Shown in pieces: positions 11,164-23,727 of a DNA stretch of 64,000 bases. Origin of the DNA: Prinsepia uniflora (Eukaryota > Streptophyta > Magnoliopsida > Rosales > Rosaceae); the NCBI GenBank assembly GCA_032719365.1, contig CM064874.1, forward strand, positions 44,852,676 through 44,916,675. Reading direction: 5' to 3'. The position numbers were made by a program, and so were the translations under genes. Under the pieces are notes generated by a model, which was given only the letters and a program-made list of their open reading frames with translations, was not told where the DNA came from and ran no database searches. Within the stretch, counting starts at the first letter, position 1; every line of letters starts with the position of its first letter.

Positions 11164-12072
11164 TTAGATGAACGAAATCGGACAGACGGTGTAAAATGAC
11201 CGTTTTGCCCTTGGAATTGGGCAAATTTTGACTTTTGACTCGAGGAGTCAAATGTATGAGGACCGATGATCGTGATGTAGATCAGGACGTCACGATTTCG
11301 TAGACAACTGGTACGTCAAAATTGAAGGTTCGACGGAGAAGTTATGGGTCTAAAACGGAAAATGGCACTATTGCACGAAAATCGAGAAAGATGACAAGTG
11401 GCAGGTTTTGATTGGGGAAGGTTCTAGAAGGAACCACCAGATGAGTGACAAGTGTCACCCATCTGATTGGCGCATTCCCCCACACGGTGGCATGCTTTTA
11501 TTTTCCCCTCGATCGATCATTTTATTTTCTTCCAAGCGTGACCGTGCGAAACCCATTCCCATGACCCTTCAATCTTCATTTTCTGGCTTTGGTGTGTGAA
11601 TGAAAGTGAGAGAGGGAGGTGAGACGTTGAGGATGGTGACCACGACTTGTGCCGTTGTGGATGGTGGCCGGCGAAGCCATGAAAGGTACGTTTGAGTTTC
11701 AAACTTGGAAGTTGAATTTTTAGTGTTTGTGGAATGGTTTTATTGATGGGAAAGTGTTTTGGAGGTTCCAAGGGACCTAATGGACTTGAAGTAGTGGCCA
11801 ACGGTGGCCAAAATCTTGGAAACACGGCGGGGAATGGACGGCCGGTTCAAGAATCAAATTGAAGGTATGGTTTTTGGACTTGGTTTTCATATTTTGAATT
11901 CATGGATCGATTTGGAATGATTAGAGGAAGGTTTAGGAGAAAATTGGGGTGGAAACGGGTTGAAGAAGGGGTCAAAATTGAACAAAACTGGTCATGTTGG
12001 TTCAGTTGTATCGGCCGAACCGAAAAACTAGGCGGACTGGGTTCGCTGGAGGTTAGGCATGCACAGTGCTCA
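11164..12072 (+). repeat. Solo LTR A, second piece
   Basis: Non-coding. It resumes LTR A after M ('gaacgaaatcggac') and carries the palindrome at 11440-11463. It ends at GCTCA (12068-12072), the left TSD of element B. Confidence 0.85.
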
Positions 12073-14523
12073 TGACAGAACCGCCCCCGAAAAGGGCATG
12101 GTTAACCGTACTCGGTCCTGCTCCCGTCTGGCAAGACGACTGAAATCCCCAAAACATCCTCAGTACGTGCCAGACCAGGGATAGCCATACGTGCTTACTC
12201 ATGCCTCCGCCTCTCGATCAGCGCGCCACGACGTGGAGGGTCAATAAAACCAAAAGGTGTGAGTGGACAAAAATCAAACAGTTTATAAAAACAGTTACAA
12301 AAAGACGTTTTTACCCTCCACGTGAAAACCAATGCATGCATACAAAAATCATTTCGCAATCGGTTACATTTTCAACGTAGGGAAAAGCCATGTGTCAAAT
12401 TTCAACATAAGGAACACTTGTACGAAACTCAAAATCATTTTTCCTTTCTCAACCATCGGGTCTTAGCCCGCAATCATGAACACCAGCCTCAGCCCAAAAC
12501 CATGAAATCAAAATCCAAGGATACAATATAAACCAAATCCATCGACCATATAAACGGGCCACTGCCCAACTCAACCGAAACATCAAAAATTAACAACAAA
12601 TCACCAGTCAGTCATTTTGCTCGATATCAGGTGCGCCCGAGTCTTTAAACTCAAAACCATGCGCATAATCAGGCCTTCCCGGGATATCCCGATAAATTTG
12701 AAACCAATGCTAAAATGTTCGTTACATTGTTTAGAACAGAAGTCATTTTGAACTCACCTTGAAAAACCGCTCCACGCGCCCTCACGCGCTGCCGCGAGCG
12801 GCTGCACGTGAGGCTCACACGCCTGCTACAGTACTGCACAGTCGTTCGTCCTTACCCGGCTAGCAGGTAAACGAGCCATTTCACCCACGTCTCGACCCGA
12901 TTCGATCCCTACGATAAACCATCTAATTTCTTCAATTGATCCCACAAGTAGACTCGCAATACACTCAATTAAAGGTCTGTATCAATTAATCCACTCAACA
13001 CGGCCTAAAATCAACATAATTGAACTCGAGTCGAACTTGGAGTTCATCGTCCCAGTTCAACAGACCGTCACTGTTTCCCTCAATTAATTGGTTAAGGAGC
13101 ATCACAGACTTACCTTGAGGGTGATTTTGAAATCAATTTTGCAAGGGCTTACCTCCAATTGCACGAACACAAGCTCCTGGTTTCCTGAAATTCGTCGAGT
13201 CTGAACATGGCTCAGCGAGCTTCGAACGTCAACTTCCTTGACTTCGATCGACTAAAGAAGGTCCCATAAAGCTCATTCGAACTTAATTGGACTTTGGGTT
13301 GGCCTAAAATTGGTCTTCGAATTTGAAATTTCCCAGGGACGGTTCCCGGGTTCTGGGTGTATTCTCACTCAGCCACTCCGCTAAACCTCACCATTGGACT
13401 CTGAACACTCACTCACCCCGCCTCGACTCACCCCTGGCTTGTTCTAATGGAAGGATAATCAACCTGCTCTCACACTCTGTTTTCCCTTCAGAGACACCCA
13501 CACTGCTATGAGTTCACCAGCCCGCATTTGTGTACTCTCAGACCCAAATACCAGTGCCCTCACACCCTCTGAGCTCAGGCACAAGCACTACTTGATCACC
13601 CACTGAACAATACGACTCTCCCTCTCTCTGTCCCTGCTCAACTGTCCTTGTTCTTCAATATCGACAAACTCAGCCCGTGCACTGCCTGTTTCCCACTCAG
13701 GGCAAATCCCAGTCCCCTCGTGCTCTGATCACACCACTAAGTAGCAAAACAACTCAAAACACTCACACCCACACCGACAAGAATCGAAGTGCTCCCCCAC
13801 GTCTCTGCTTCACGCCTGTAACCAACAACCCGTGCTAAAAACCCACCAGTGCACCAGCCACGGTTTAGTTGCCCAATCTCACTGTCCACACGGCCATGTC
13901 CCCCACTAACATGATTAAACAATGCAATAACCCTTAAACAACCATTTAGCCCATCCAATTTGCCCCAAAAACCATCCACCCGTGCACTGGCATGTCTCTC
14001 ATTACAGGTGCTACAGTAACCGTTCAAACATCCCCTGTGAAATTACCATTCTGCCCTTGTGCAGAAAATTACCAAAATGCCCCTCACGCATCTAGGCCCG
14101 TAACTCGATCATCCGGACTCCGATTGATGCGTGCCGCCTGTCTACGGACTCAGGGCATCGAGACCTTCCTAACGGTCATCGGTCCTTGGCCATCGGACCT
14201 CCCGATCAAAAAGTCAACATTTACCCTTATTTCGTCTAAATTACGAAAACGCCCCTGGACATCCGAACGTCGTAACTTTCACCACGAACGTCGGAATCGA
14301 ACGTGCCACCTATCTATGAACTCGTGACGTCCCAGACTACGTCACGGTCATCGGTCAAAGTCCGTTTGACCGCCTGAACTAAAAGTCAACGTTTTACCCA
14401 CGATGAGGGGCAAAACGGTCATTTTGCACCGTTCGTCCGATTTCACCCAACTAATCACCGATTAACGCCGTTAATCATGATTAGTTGCAAAACTAATCCC
14501 GAATTCCAGGATGGGTCGTTACA
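12073..14523 (-). repeat. Element B left (3') LTR, internally deleted
   Basis: 2,451 bp, TGACAGAACCG to GGTCGTTACA as read on plus. It matches the right LTR but lacks about 1.16 kb (equivalent to 20767-21925) at 'gggatatc/ccgataaat' near 12693, removing most of the GAGTTTAAAGACTC array and one half of the splice-like inverted pair. Confidence 0.92.
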
Positions 14524-14537
14524 ATCTTCCCCCCTTA
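14524..14537 (-). other. Polypurine tract of element B
   Basis: The minus strand reads AAGGGGGGAAGAT next to the LTR start TGTAACGACCC. Confidence 0.8.
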
Positions 14538-15865
14538 AAGAATTTCGTCCTCGAAATTCCAACCGATCAAAACTCAACTGTTCCTCCCTCCTAAAACTCG
14601 TTTCGTTCTCGAAATTTCCAATTATCCTTATTTCACATCCACTTCGTGGAAAACTTTTCGACCTCGCAACACGTGTACACCCGTACACCAACTAACTCAT
14701 CTGTACTCAGATGTCCCATTACCGTCTCATGTCGTACCGACCGCACTCGACCACCTCGAGTGAAAATGATCACTTGACGTCTGCTCCCACTGGGAGTCAC
14801 CAAGACTCACTTGTCAGTCCAGGCTGACGCTACCAGCCAAACTGTCACCACTAAGCTCTACCACCCCAGTAAAGTGGTAATCAACAGCCAATTGGTGTCA
14901 CTCAAAGTAGCGTAAGATCAATCACACGATCTCATCTCGCAGGGCAAACCCAGCATATATCAAGCTCAAGTCCTCTTCACAACAAATTCCAAGTGTGTCG
15001 GAACTAAGCCGAATGCCAACACGTAAAACCAAACCACTGGTACCTCCCACGTACCGTCACTAGCTACCACTCGGCCTGTCTGGTACCAATCCTCGTACAC
15101 CGTACAGGGTACGTACATCCATCTCCAACAAGTCCACTACAAGGTTCACAGTCACTCACAACCTGACGCTGGGGTTCCTTGCCCAATCTCTTACTAGACA
15201 AATCGATCATCCCAACTCATCATCCATTCTAGATCCCAGGGTCACCCGACCAGTAACACAACAACAACTCCCAAACACGTCATCCAAGATGTACCAATCC
15301 ATGCACGCTCACCAAGGCGTGTATAGTCATGCTAAAAGGGCATCTAATCTCACTCACAACTAACGAGGCGTACCAACACCGAATCTATCGGGTACCTGCT
15401 CAACGTTCACCACGACACATCCGATTGACTTCGAAAGGAAGCCAATCCCATCATTCACGAGTTGAAACCTCGAGTCAAATATAAACACTCCAACTCGCTC
15501 GAGTGCAGGTTAACTTCGTAAAGAAGTTCAATCCAACCATTCTCAAATCCCAATATTCATGACAGAGCGATAGGCTCGTCACCTAACCTGATCAAACGAT
15601 TACCCAAGGTACACAACATCATAATCCGGATCCACCTAGGATCCACCCATACTCCCAGCTAGCAAGCCACCTAGAACCTGGCTGTAGGGTCTTACACCTT
15701 CTGGAATTCTTGTCAACCACACAACACTCCTCAACTATTTTCTCATCTAATAATTCACTCAACAACATAACACATCCACTCTGTGGATCTCCTCCATTTA
15801 CCCCACATCGATCCTTGCCACTCCACCTAGGAGAGACCAAGGATGATCCAATACGATGTCACCAA
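14524..15865 (-). other. Element B interior, part 1: non-coding, conserved with element C
   Basis: No usable ORF. Its first several hundred bases align with 28691-29100: 'aatttcgtcctcgaaattccaac', 'cgtgtacacccgtacaccaac' and 'ctcccact(g/a)ggagtcac' recur in the same order. The end 'ccaaggatgatccaa' matches 29912-29925. Solo LTR N then interrupts it. Confidence 0.75.
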
Positions 15866-17372
15866 TGTAACGACCCGTCCCAAATTCCATGATTATATTA
15901 GTGACTAATCACGATTAGTGAGGCTAATCCGTGATTAGTAGAGCGAAATCGGACGAACGATGCAAAATGACCGTTTTGCCCCTAGTCGTGGCAAAACATT
16001 AACTTTTCATTCGGGCGGTCAAATGGACTTTGACCGATGACCGTGACGTAGTTCGTGACGTCATGAGTTCATAGACAGGTGGCACGTTCAATTCCGAAGT
16101 TCGGGGAGGAAGTTATGACGTTCGGAAGTTTAGGGGCATTTTGGTAATTTTGGATAAAAGGGGTCAAAAGTTGACTTTTTGACCGGGAGGTCCGATGGCC
16201 GAGGGAAAAAGACCGTTACGTAGATAAGGACGATACGAATCCGTAGACATGCGGTACGTCGAATTCGGACGTTCGACGGCGAAGTTACGGTTCACGGAAG
16301 TTCCCGATTACTATTCACGATGGCACGTTTTACGAGACAAAAAGTGCAGTTTTGTCTCTAGTGGGCCCAGATATTTAATGGAGGCCCAATGGATGAGTGA
16401 CACTTGTCACCCATCCACTGGCCAACCTCACCCACTCATGCACCAAACCCATTCACCGTGCATCCATTTCTTCCATTTTTCCTCCAACTATTACCCGATC
16501 CCATTTCCAAATCCAACCCAGCCAACCCAACCCCATTTCGGCTAGGACTGAGGACAGAGTGAAGTGAGGATGGTGAGGACGTGGTGGCCGGCCCAGGACG
16601 GCGCCACCGTGCACGCCCGAGGCCAAACCCGAACAGGTAACCCGGTTACCCATTTTCTCCCTTTTAATTTGATTTTGATGTTATGGTTGCTTTTGGACGA
16701 TTAGGATGAGTTAGTTAGGTTGCTAGTATGATTTTAGGACGGTTTGGAGGGTGCTTCACGGCGGAGGAAGCCGTGAAGGTGGTCGGGAAAAACAGGGCCG
16801 TGAGACCCTTTAATTTTGGTTAGGATTTAGGAGGTTTTGATTAGTTTGGTTGATTGGGATAGATTGGAAATGAGAAAATAGGAATTTAGGAATTGGAATG
16901 GAGGAAATCGGACCGAAAATGAGGGAGAAGGAGGCCTGGACCGGTTACGCCGGTCCAATTGCAGAGGTTGGATCGGACCGGCCGTCCCGGACCGGTTCGA
17001 TCGCTGGAGCAGGTGACACTGTGCAGGGCGCGTGAGGCCCACGCGCAGTGGCTTCTTGGGGCGCGTGAGGGCGCGTGGCACACAATTTGAGGAAGGTTCC
17101 AACATACGAAATCATCTATTCGATGTAACGAACATTTTGGGACTAGTTTCGAGTCGATCGGACACCGTCTCGATATGTTTCGGGGCATCGGAAGGTTTAA
17201 GTTCGAGATTAAAAATAGTTAAAAATACGGAAAAATTACGGGGCTTTAGTGAGGGGTTATATAAGTAGTTAGTAACCCTCTAAATTAATTTGGACAGGTT
17301 TGGAACTCCCGGTGACGGTGATCGGCTCGGGGAGCCGTATGGCACGCGTATCGATACGCGGCTTCGGACGGT

Positions 17373-18641
17373 CTGTGAGTGGACCTTGTTTTCTAAATTG
17401 GTGCATGCATAAATGTTTATTATATGTTTTAAATACTTGTTTGTGATGCCATGAGTGCATTTGGATGTGCGGTTACGTATAGGCACGTATTTCGAGGTTT
17501 CGGCCCTATACGGTTCCTATACGGGGTTGTATGTCTTTATTGGTCTAACTGAAATGGTTTTGGATTTCCAAATGGATTATGAATATGATTTGATAATGTT
17601 GATTTGGATATTTGTGAATTATATGGTTTCACGTATTTCGAGGCGATTTACGTGCTTGCACGTAAATCGGGGTTTTCCAGTTTTACACTGATTTTCCGTA
17701 CTTATGATTTTGGAAATAATTTAATGAAATAATTTTGGATTTGAAAAGGTAACTCTCGGACTTGAGGTCCATTTGATTTACGGAATCGGGCCGGAGGCCC
17801 AGTTGGTTTACGATTCGGACTTGAGGTCCAGTTTCTATGTGGATTCGGGCCTAGGGCCCAGTTATGTATTACAAATGGTTTTTATGGTTCATAACGGTTT
17901 ATGGGAACCGGCATGAACCCTTGAAATGGTTTTTACAGGTCATGACGGTTTATGGGAACCGGCATGAACCCTCGGAAAGGATTTTATGGATTATAACGGC
18001 TTATGGGGGCCGGGCATGAATCCTGGAAAGGTTTAAAGAATGATTTCAAAAGGTTTTTCATATTCCATCCTTTATATATGATTGTCTCCTCCGGGGAGGG
18101 TCGTTGGCCTGGGTGGACCCCGGAGTAGTCACGGAGCACTGACTGAGTGGAGTCGCCCCCCAGTTGGCTTCCTTACTCTCAGGATGGGCATGGTTCGTTA
18201 CCTTCAGGGAGGGTCATTGATCTACGGACATTGACCTGGGTGGACCCTGGAGAGACTTGGGTTTGAGACCCCGGTTAGCACACGTGTAGCTTATTTTACC
18301 GTGACAGGTTCTGGATATGAATATATTGGATAAACATGGTTTCAATTGGTTTGGGAAACTGTGTTTTACGATGATAAATGGATTTGGGCTGAGATCCCAC
18401 ATATGTTTACTATGTTCTGGTTTTCTGTAAATTGGTTTTGGGCAGGAGCCCGTGTGACTTGTATTTACGGAACTTGGGGTTGTGACCCTATTTATGGATG
18501 TTTTAACTTATATGATTGGATAAATGGTTTTACTATGCATGCATGCTTTTTAGTGGAGGGTATAAATGTCTTTTATGGAAATGTTTTATAAAATCTTTAT
18601 TTTTGTCCACTCACAGTCTTTCTGTTTTTAATACCCTTCAG
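17373..18641 (+). other. Intron-like unit in LTR N
   Basis: CTGTGAGTGGAC (17373-17384) and GTCCACTCACAG (18605-18616) are perfect 12-bp reverse complements. The first holds a GTGAGT donor motif; the second a CTCAC branch motif with a CAG at 18641, 28 nt from the branch A. Confidence 0.45.
17888..18030. repeat. About 50-bp tandem units in LTR N
   Basis: Three diverged copies beginning near 17888, 17939 and 17989, homologous to the array at 10001-10236 in LTR M. The array was therefore present in the family ancestor and expanded in M. Confidence 0.75.
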
Positions 18642-18820
18642 GTTGGATACGGTGTGGACTGTAGCAGAGATCGAGATATCACATGCCTCCTCCGGATCCT
18701 GGCGTACTCTGATAGCCTGGGAGGGCAAAGGTCGGAAATATCCCTTGTCTGACACTTCGTGTCAGACGGGAGCAGGGTCATCCCGCACTAATCCCGGGGG
18801 GATTGGGATGGGTCCTGTCA

Positions 18821-20132
18821 CCAACATCCAATGCGAGTGCAAGCGCAACTCACTGCACCCACCATACCAAGTAATCCAACATCGTCGGCCAGGGCAGAGA
18901 ATGAGAGGTCATCCCTAATGACTTCGTAATACCTAATACCAATGCGGAAATGAGCACTCTTCTCGTCCCACAGTCACAACTCTCCTTGAAGCTAAGATTC
19001 CATCCAGGTTGGGAACAGACACACTCCCCACGAGATGTCAAATCCAACCACCATACTCCCTACATCCGTAACTCACCTGGACAACCACGTGTCCGCAATC
19101 AATCCAATACTCAGACCTCATGTCTATTAATGACTATTTATGCACATACACCGATTCCGATTGGGAATTACTCAACTCTTGTCACCTCGTCCCTGTTGGC
19201 ACTTATCCCAATACCTCACAATCTCCGCTGGATCCTATCCAGTCCATGGGTCAATCACTACTGCATCTCAAATACCAACGGACGCTCATCATGACAGAGT
19301 CACACCCCAACTCGTGGCTCAACACAATCTCACTCACTGACACTAGCACCAGCGCTAGTACCAGCACCAACATACAAACATCCACACTAGCACACCGTGT
19401 GCAATGTGGATAGCCCTGGATTTCCGCTCATACCGAGCGACGATCCCGCATCACTACTCGGACCCCGCAACCATGGGTACCACCATCCCGACAATCCACA
19501 TCAAGATGGATGGACATTCCCTGAATGCTCCCTGATTCTCAACGACTACCACTACACCAAGTACCCACGACAATCAGCTATCTCCCCAAGACCACCGTCC
19601 CACAAAACCCAGCCATAATTTCCTAACTCATTCAATACCCGACCATAAACTGGTCTTTGGCATCCTAAGTGCCAAACGTTCCTCACTCAGCCTTTTTGGC
19701 TCCCCTCGAGCCTTGGTACCTTACCATGACTCACAATCCTGACTCCTCGTGAGTCCTACATCCACATCTCGACTCCTCCTGAGTCCAAACTCATACCAAA
19801 CCAATCATGTCATCACTGTCATACCCAGTCCCCGGGCAATTTCTAATGCTCAACCACATTCTAAACGACCAATAGGGCCTAAGGCATAGTTCAATTTGCT
19901 CAATTATGCGGCTTTCCAACCACCGGTCTCGTTCGTCCCTGCGACCCCCGCAGTTCTATATCTACCAAATTCACAGTGTACACAACCCGACAGCTAACCC
20001 TCAAACCAGGGTCAATCTCACCCGAGATCTATCACGAGGTGCCAAACACCCTCGCCTACTCGTCTCACTACCAGGTCGCTCACGAGGCTTACGCTTCGGA
20101 GGCGTGATGTGGCAACAGAATCAGCAACCTAG
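18821..20132 (-). other. Element B interior, part 2: non-coding, conserved with element C
   Basis: 18945-19105 aligns with 30187-30350 at roughly four bases in five by eye, and 19260-19480 aligns with 30740-30990 (both contain 'actagcaccagcgctagtacc' and 'cacaccgtgtgcaa'). Near the PBS the minus strand reads ACG-CCT-CCG-AAG, like a gag start (MPPRR in element 1) with ATG changed to ACG. No other coding signal. Confidence 0.75.
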
Positions 20133-20145
20133 TGCTCTGATACCA
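20133..20145 (-). other. Primer binding site, iMet type (element B)
   Basis: The minus strand reads TGGTATCAGAGCA, three bases inside the 5' LTR end at 20149. Confidence 0.93.
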
Positions 20146-20148
20146 AAT

Positions 20149-23100
20149 TGACAGAACCGCCCCCGAAAAGGGCATGGTTAACCGTACCTGGTACTGCTCC
20201 CGTCTGGCAAGACGACTGAAATCCCCAAAACATCCTCAGTACATTCCAGACTAGGGATAGCCACACGTGCTTACTCATGCCTCCGCCTCTCGATCAGCGC
20301 GCCACAACGTGGAGGGTCAATAAAACCAAAAGGTGTGAGTGGACAAAAATCAAACAGTTTATAAAAACAGTTACAAAAAGATGTTTTTACCCTCCACGTG
20401 AAAACCAATGCATGCATACAAAAATCATTTCGCAATCGGTTACATTTTCAACGTAGGGAAAAACCATGTGTCAAATTTCAACATAAGGAACACTTGTACG
20501 AAACTCAAAATCATTTTTCCTTTCTCAACCATCGGGTCTTAGCCCGCAATCATGAACACCAGCCTCAGCCCAAAACCATGAAATCAAAATCCAAGGATAC
20601 AATATAAACCAAATCCATCGACCATATAAACGGGCCACTGCCCAACTCAACCGAAACATCAAAAATTAACAACAAATCACAAGTCAGTCATTTTGCTGGA
20701 TATCAGGTGCACCCGAGTCTTTAAACTCAAAACCATGCACATAATCAGGCCTTCCCGGGATATCAACGAGTCTTTAAACTCAGAACATAATCAATAGGCC
20801 TCGGGGGTATCACAGTAACCGAGTCTTTAAACTCACGAGTCTTTAAACTCAAAGGGCCCTCCCCCGTCATCAATTATCCGAGTCTTTAAACTCAAAACGT
20901 GCTCCAGCAATAGCACCCGGGTCTTTAAACCCAAAACAGTTTTCGACGGTTCCTTAGACCCCCAAACATTTATCACTCACAACAACGCGGGATCCATCCC
21001 GAAATCACAATTTTTCACAAAAGGACTCATGGTCCGAATTTCCACATTCAAATCCCCAAATCGTACTTTACGAAACATATTCAAATCATCATTAAACACG
21101 AGGCATGTATAATCACACCAAATCACTTATTAAATCGTCTTCCATTCCCGAATTCGAATTCGCAATAATGATTCCGTAAGCCGGCATCCGGAAGCATCAT
21201 CCCGAACCCAAACCAAGAATCCGCTTTACATTTCCGAAAACCAAAAACTCGTTAATCAAAGTTACTTTTGTGCCCCGAGCATCAAGCCCGAAATCACCTT
21301 TTTCAAAATCCATTTTAAACCCTTGAAATCACATCATTTTTCAAATCCCAAGGTCAAAGCATCAATACCATAATCAAATCACCAAAATCATGATCAAATC
21401 ACAACATACTCGAAATCTCGTAAAACGTGCAAAACCGTTACATTCTCGAAATACGTGTCAAAATCGTAAACCATACTCACAATCGAAATCCACATCTTAA
21501 AAACATAATACGCACAAAGCATATGAAATCATACGTTAAATCATCATCCAAAACATACGGGAAACCATATCTCGAAATATATGCAATTTCGTGTGCGTAT
21601 AAAAAAAACACGTATAAATACGGAAATCGAAATCAATCACCATTCATAATCATAATCATGGAAATCAGAGAACTATTTATGCATGCATTAAATTTTGAAA
21701 GTAACGTCCACTTACACACCATTCTTAAGGCTCGATTTCGCGCCGCACGTATGCCCGTAATTTCCGATATTTCCAGAAATTCCAAATCCTGTCCGAAAAC
21801 ATACTTTAGTGTCACTAAGGGCTTAGATAACAACATACTAATTTCCCATAATTTTCCGGGAATTAATCATTAATTACAAACATAACATAAATCTTCGGAC
21901 CCTCGAAACCACATCGAAACGGTGTCCGATAAATTCGAAACCAATGCTAAAATGTTCGTTACGTTGTGTAGGATAGAAGTCATTTTGAACTCACCTTGAA
22001 AAACCGCTCCACGCGCCCTCACGCACCTGCTACAGTACTGCACAGTCGTTCGTCCTTACCCGGCTAGCAGGTAAACGGGCCATTTCACCCATGTCTCGAC
22101 CCGATTCGATCCCTGCGATAAACCATCTAATTTCTTCAATTGATCCCACAAGTAGACTCGCAATACACTCAATTAAAGGTCTGTATCAATTAATCCACTC
22201 GACACGGCCTAAAACCAACATAATTGAACTCGAGTCGAACTCGGAGTTCATCGTCCCAGTTCAACAGACCGTCACTGTTTCCCTCAATTAATTGGTTAAG
22301 GAGCATCGCAGACTTACCTTGAGGATGATTTTGAAATCAATTTTGCAAGGGCTTACCTCCAATTGCACGAACACAAGCTCCTGGTTTCCTGAAATTCGTC
22401 GAGTCTGAACATTGCTCAGTGAGCTTCGAACGTCAACTTCCTTGACTTCGATCGACTAAATAAGGTCCCATAAAGCTCAATTGAACTTAATTGGACTTTG
22501 GGTTGGCCTAAAACTGGTCTTCGAATTTGAAATTTCCCAGGGACGGTTCGCGGGTTCTCGGTGTATTCTCACTCAGCCACTCCGCTACACCTCACCATTG
22601 GACTCTGAACACTCACTCACCCCGCCTCGACTCACCCCTGGCTTGTTCTAATGGAAGGATAATCAACTTGCTCTCACATTCCGTTTTCCTCTCAGAGACA
22701 CCCACACTGCTATGAGTTCACCAGCCCGCATTTGTGTACTCTCAGACCCAAATACCAGTGCCCTCACACCCTCTGAGCTCAGGCACAAGCACTACTTGAT
22801 CACCCACTGAACAATACGACTTTCCCTCTCTCTGTCCCTGCTCAACTGTCCCTGTTTTTCAATATCGACAAACTCAGCCCGTGCACTTCCTGCTTCCCAC
22901 TCAGGGCAAAACCCAGTCCCCCCGTGCTCTGATCACACCACTAAATAGCAAAACAACTCAAAACACTCACACCCACACCGACAAGAATCGAAGTGCTCCC
23001 TCACGTCTCTTCTTCACGCCTGTAACCAACAACCCGTGCTAAAAACCCACCAGTGCACCAGCCACGGTTTAGTTGCCCAATCTCACCGTCCACACGGCCA

Positions 23101-23727
23101 TGTCCCCCACTAACATGATTAAACAATGCAATAACCCTTAAACAACCATTTAGCCCATCCAATTTGCCCCAAAAACCATCCACCCGTGCACTGGCATGTC
23201 TCCCATTACAGGTGCTACAGTCACCGTTCAAACATCCCCTGTGAAATTACCATTCTGCTTTTGTGCATAAAATTACCAAAATGCCCCTCACGCATCTAGG
23301 CTCGTAACTCGATCATCCGAACTCCGATTGATGTTTGCCGCCTGTCTACGGACTCAGGGCATCGAGACCTTCCTAACGGTCCTCGGTCCTTGGCCATCGG
23401 ACCTCCCGATCAAAAAGTCAACATTTACCCTTATTTCGTCCAAATTACAAAAACGCCCCTGGACATCCGTACATCGTAACTTTCACCACGAACGTCGGAA
23501 TCGAACGTGCCACCTGTCTATGAACTCGTGACATCCCAGACTACGTCACGGTCATCGGTTAATGACCGTTTGACCGCCTGAACTAAAAGTCAACGTTTTA
23601 CCCATGACCAGGGGCAAAACGGTCATTTTGCACCGTTCGTCCGATTTCACCCAACTAATCACTAATTAACCCCGTTAATCATGATTAGTTGCAAAACTAA
23701 TCCCGAATTCTGGGATGGGTTGTTACA
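20149..23727 (-). repeat. Element B right (5') LTR
   Basis: 3,579 bp, TGACAGAACCG to GGTTGTTACA as read on plus. It keeps the segment lost from the left LTR but lacks about 33 bp of the CACGCGC-rich block near 22020. GTGTGAGTGGAC lies near 20335 and GTCCACTTACAC near 21706. A GAGTCTTTAAACTC array lies at 20712-20940. Confidence 0.92.
20712..20940. repeat. GAGTCTTTAAACTC hairpin array (element B LTR)
   Basis: Six or so near-palindromic units, GAGTCTTTAAACTC or GGGTCTTTAAACCC, separated by variable G/C-rich spacers. Arm changes are compensated (GAGT/ACTC versus GGGT/ACCC), so pairing is kept. Confidence 0.8.

Larger units (their letters stand above)
15866..18820 (+). mobile_element. Solo LTR N inside element B
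   Basis: 2,955 bp, TGTAACGACCCG to GGGTCCTGTCA. Flanks share CCAA (15862-15865 and 18821-18824), consistent with a TSD ACCAA that lost a base at the right junction. Same family as M. Palindrome at 16391-16416, CTGTGAGTGGAC at 17373, GGCC-type hairpins at 17750-17880, GTCCACTCACAG at 18605. Confidence 0.9.
12073..23727 (-). mobile_element. Element B: LTR retrotransposon without coding region (LARD-like), carrying solo LTR N
   Basis: Minus orientation. LTRs 12073-14523 and 20149-23727; PBS 20133-20145; PPT just right of 14523; flanks GCTCA and TCTCA (23728-23732), a TSD with one change. Without N the interior is about 2.7 kb and shows no gag, protease, RT or integrase on either strand. The interior is alignable to that of element C, so it is a shared non-coding module. 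Transposition would need proteins from coding relatives. Confidence 0.85.

Noticed and set aside
20712..20940. CRISPR-like array of GAGTCTTTAAACTC with spacers
   Set aside because: Units are too short and variable, spacers are unequal and shared between copies, and the setting is a plant LTR.
21427..21873. Plus-strand ORF of 148 aa in the element B LTR
   Set aside because: A/T-rich LTR sequence on the antisense strand of the element; absent from the sister LTR through deletion; no recognisable domain.
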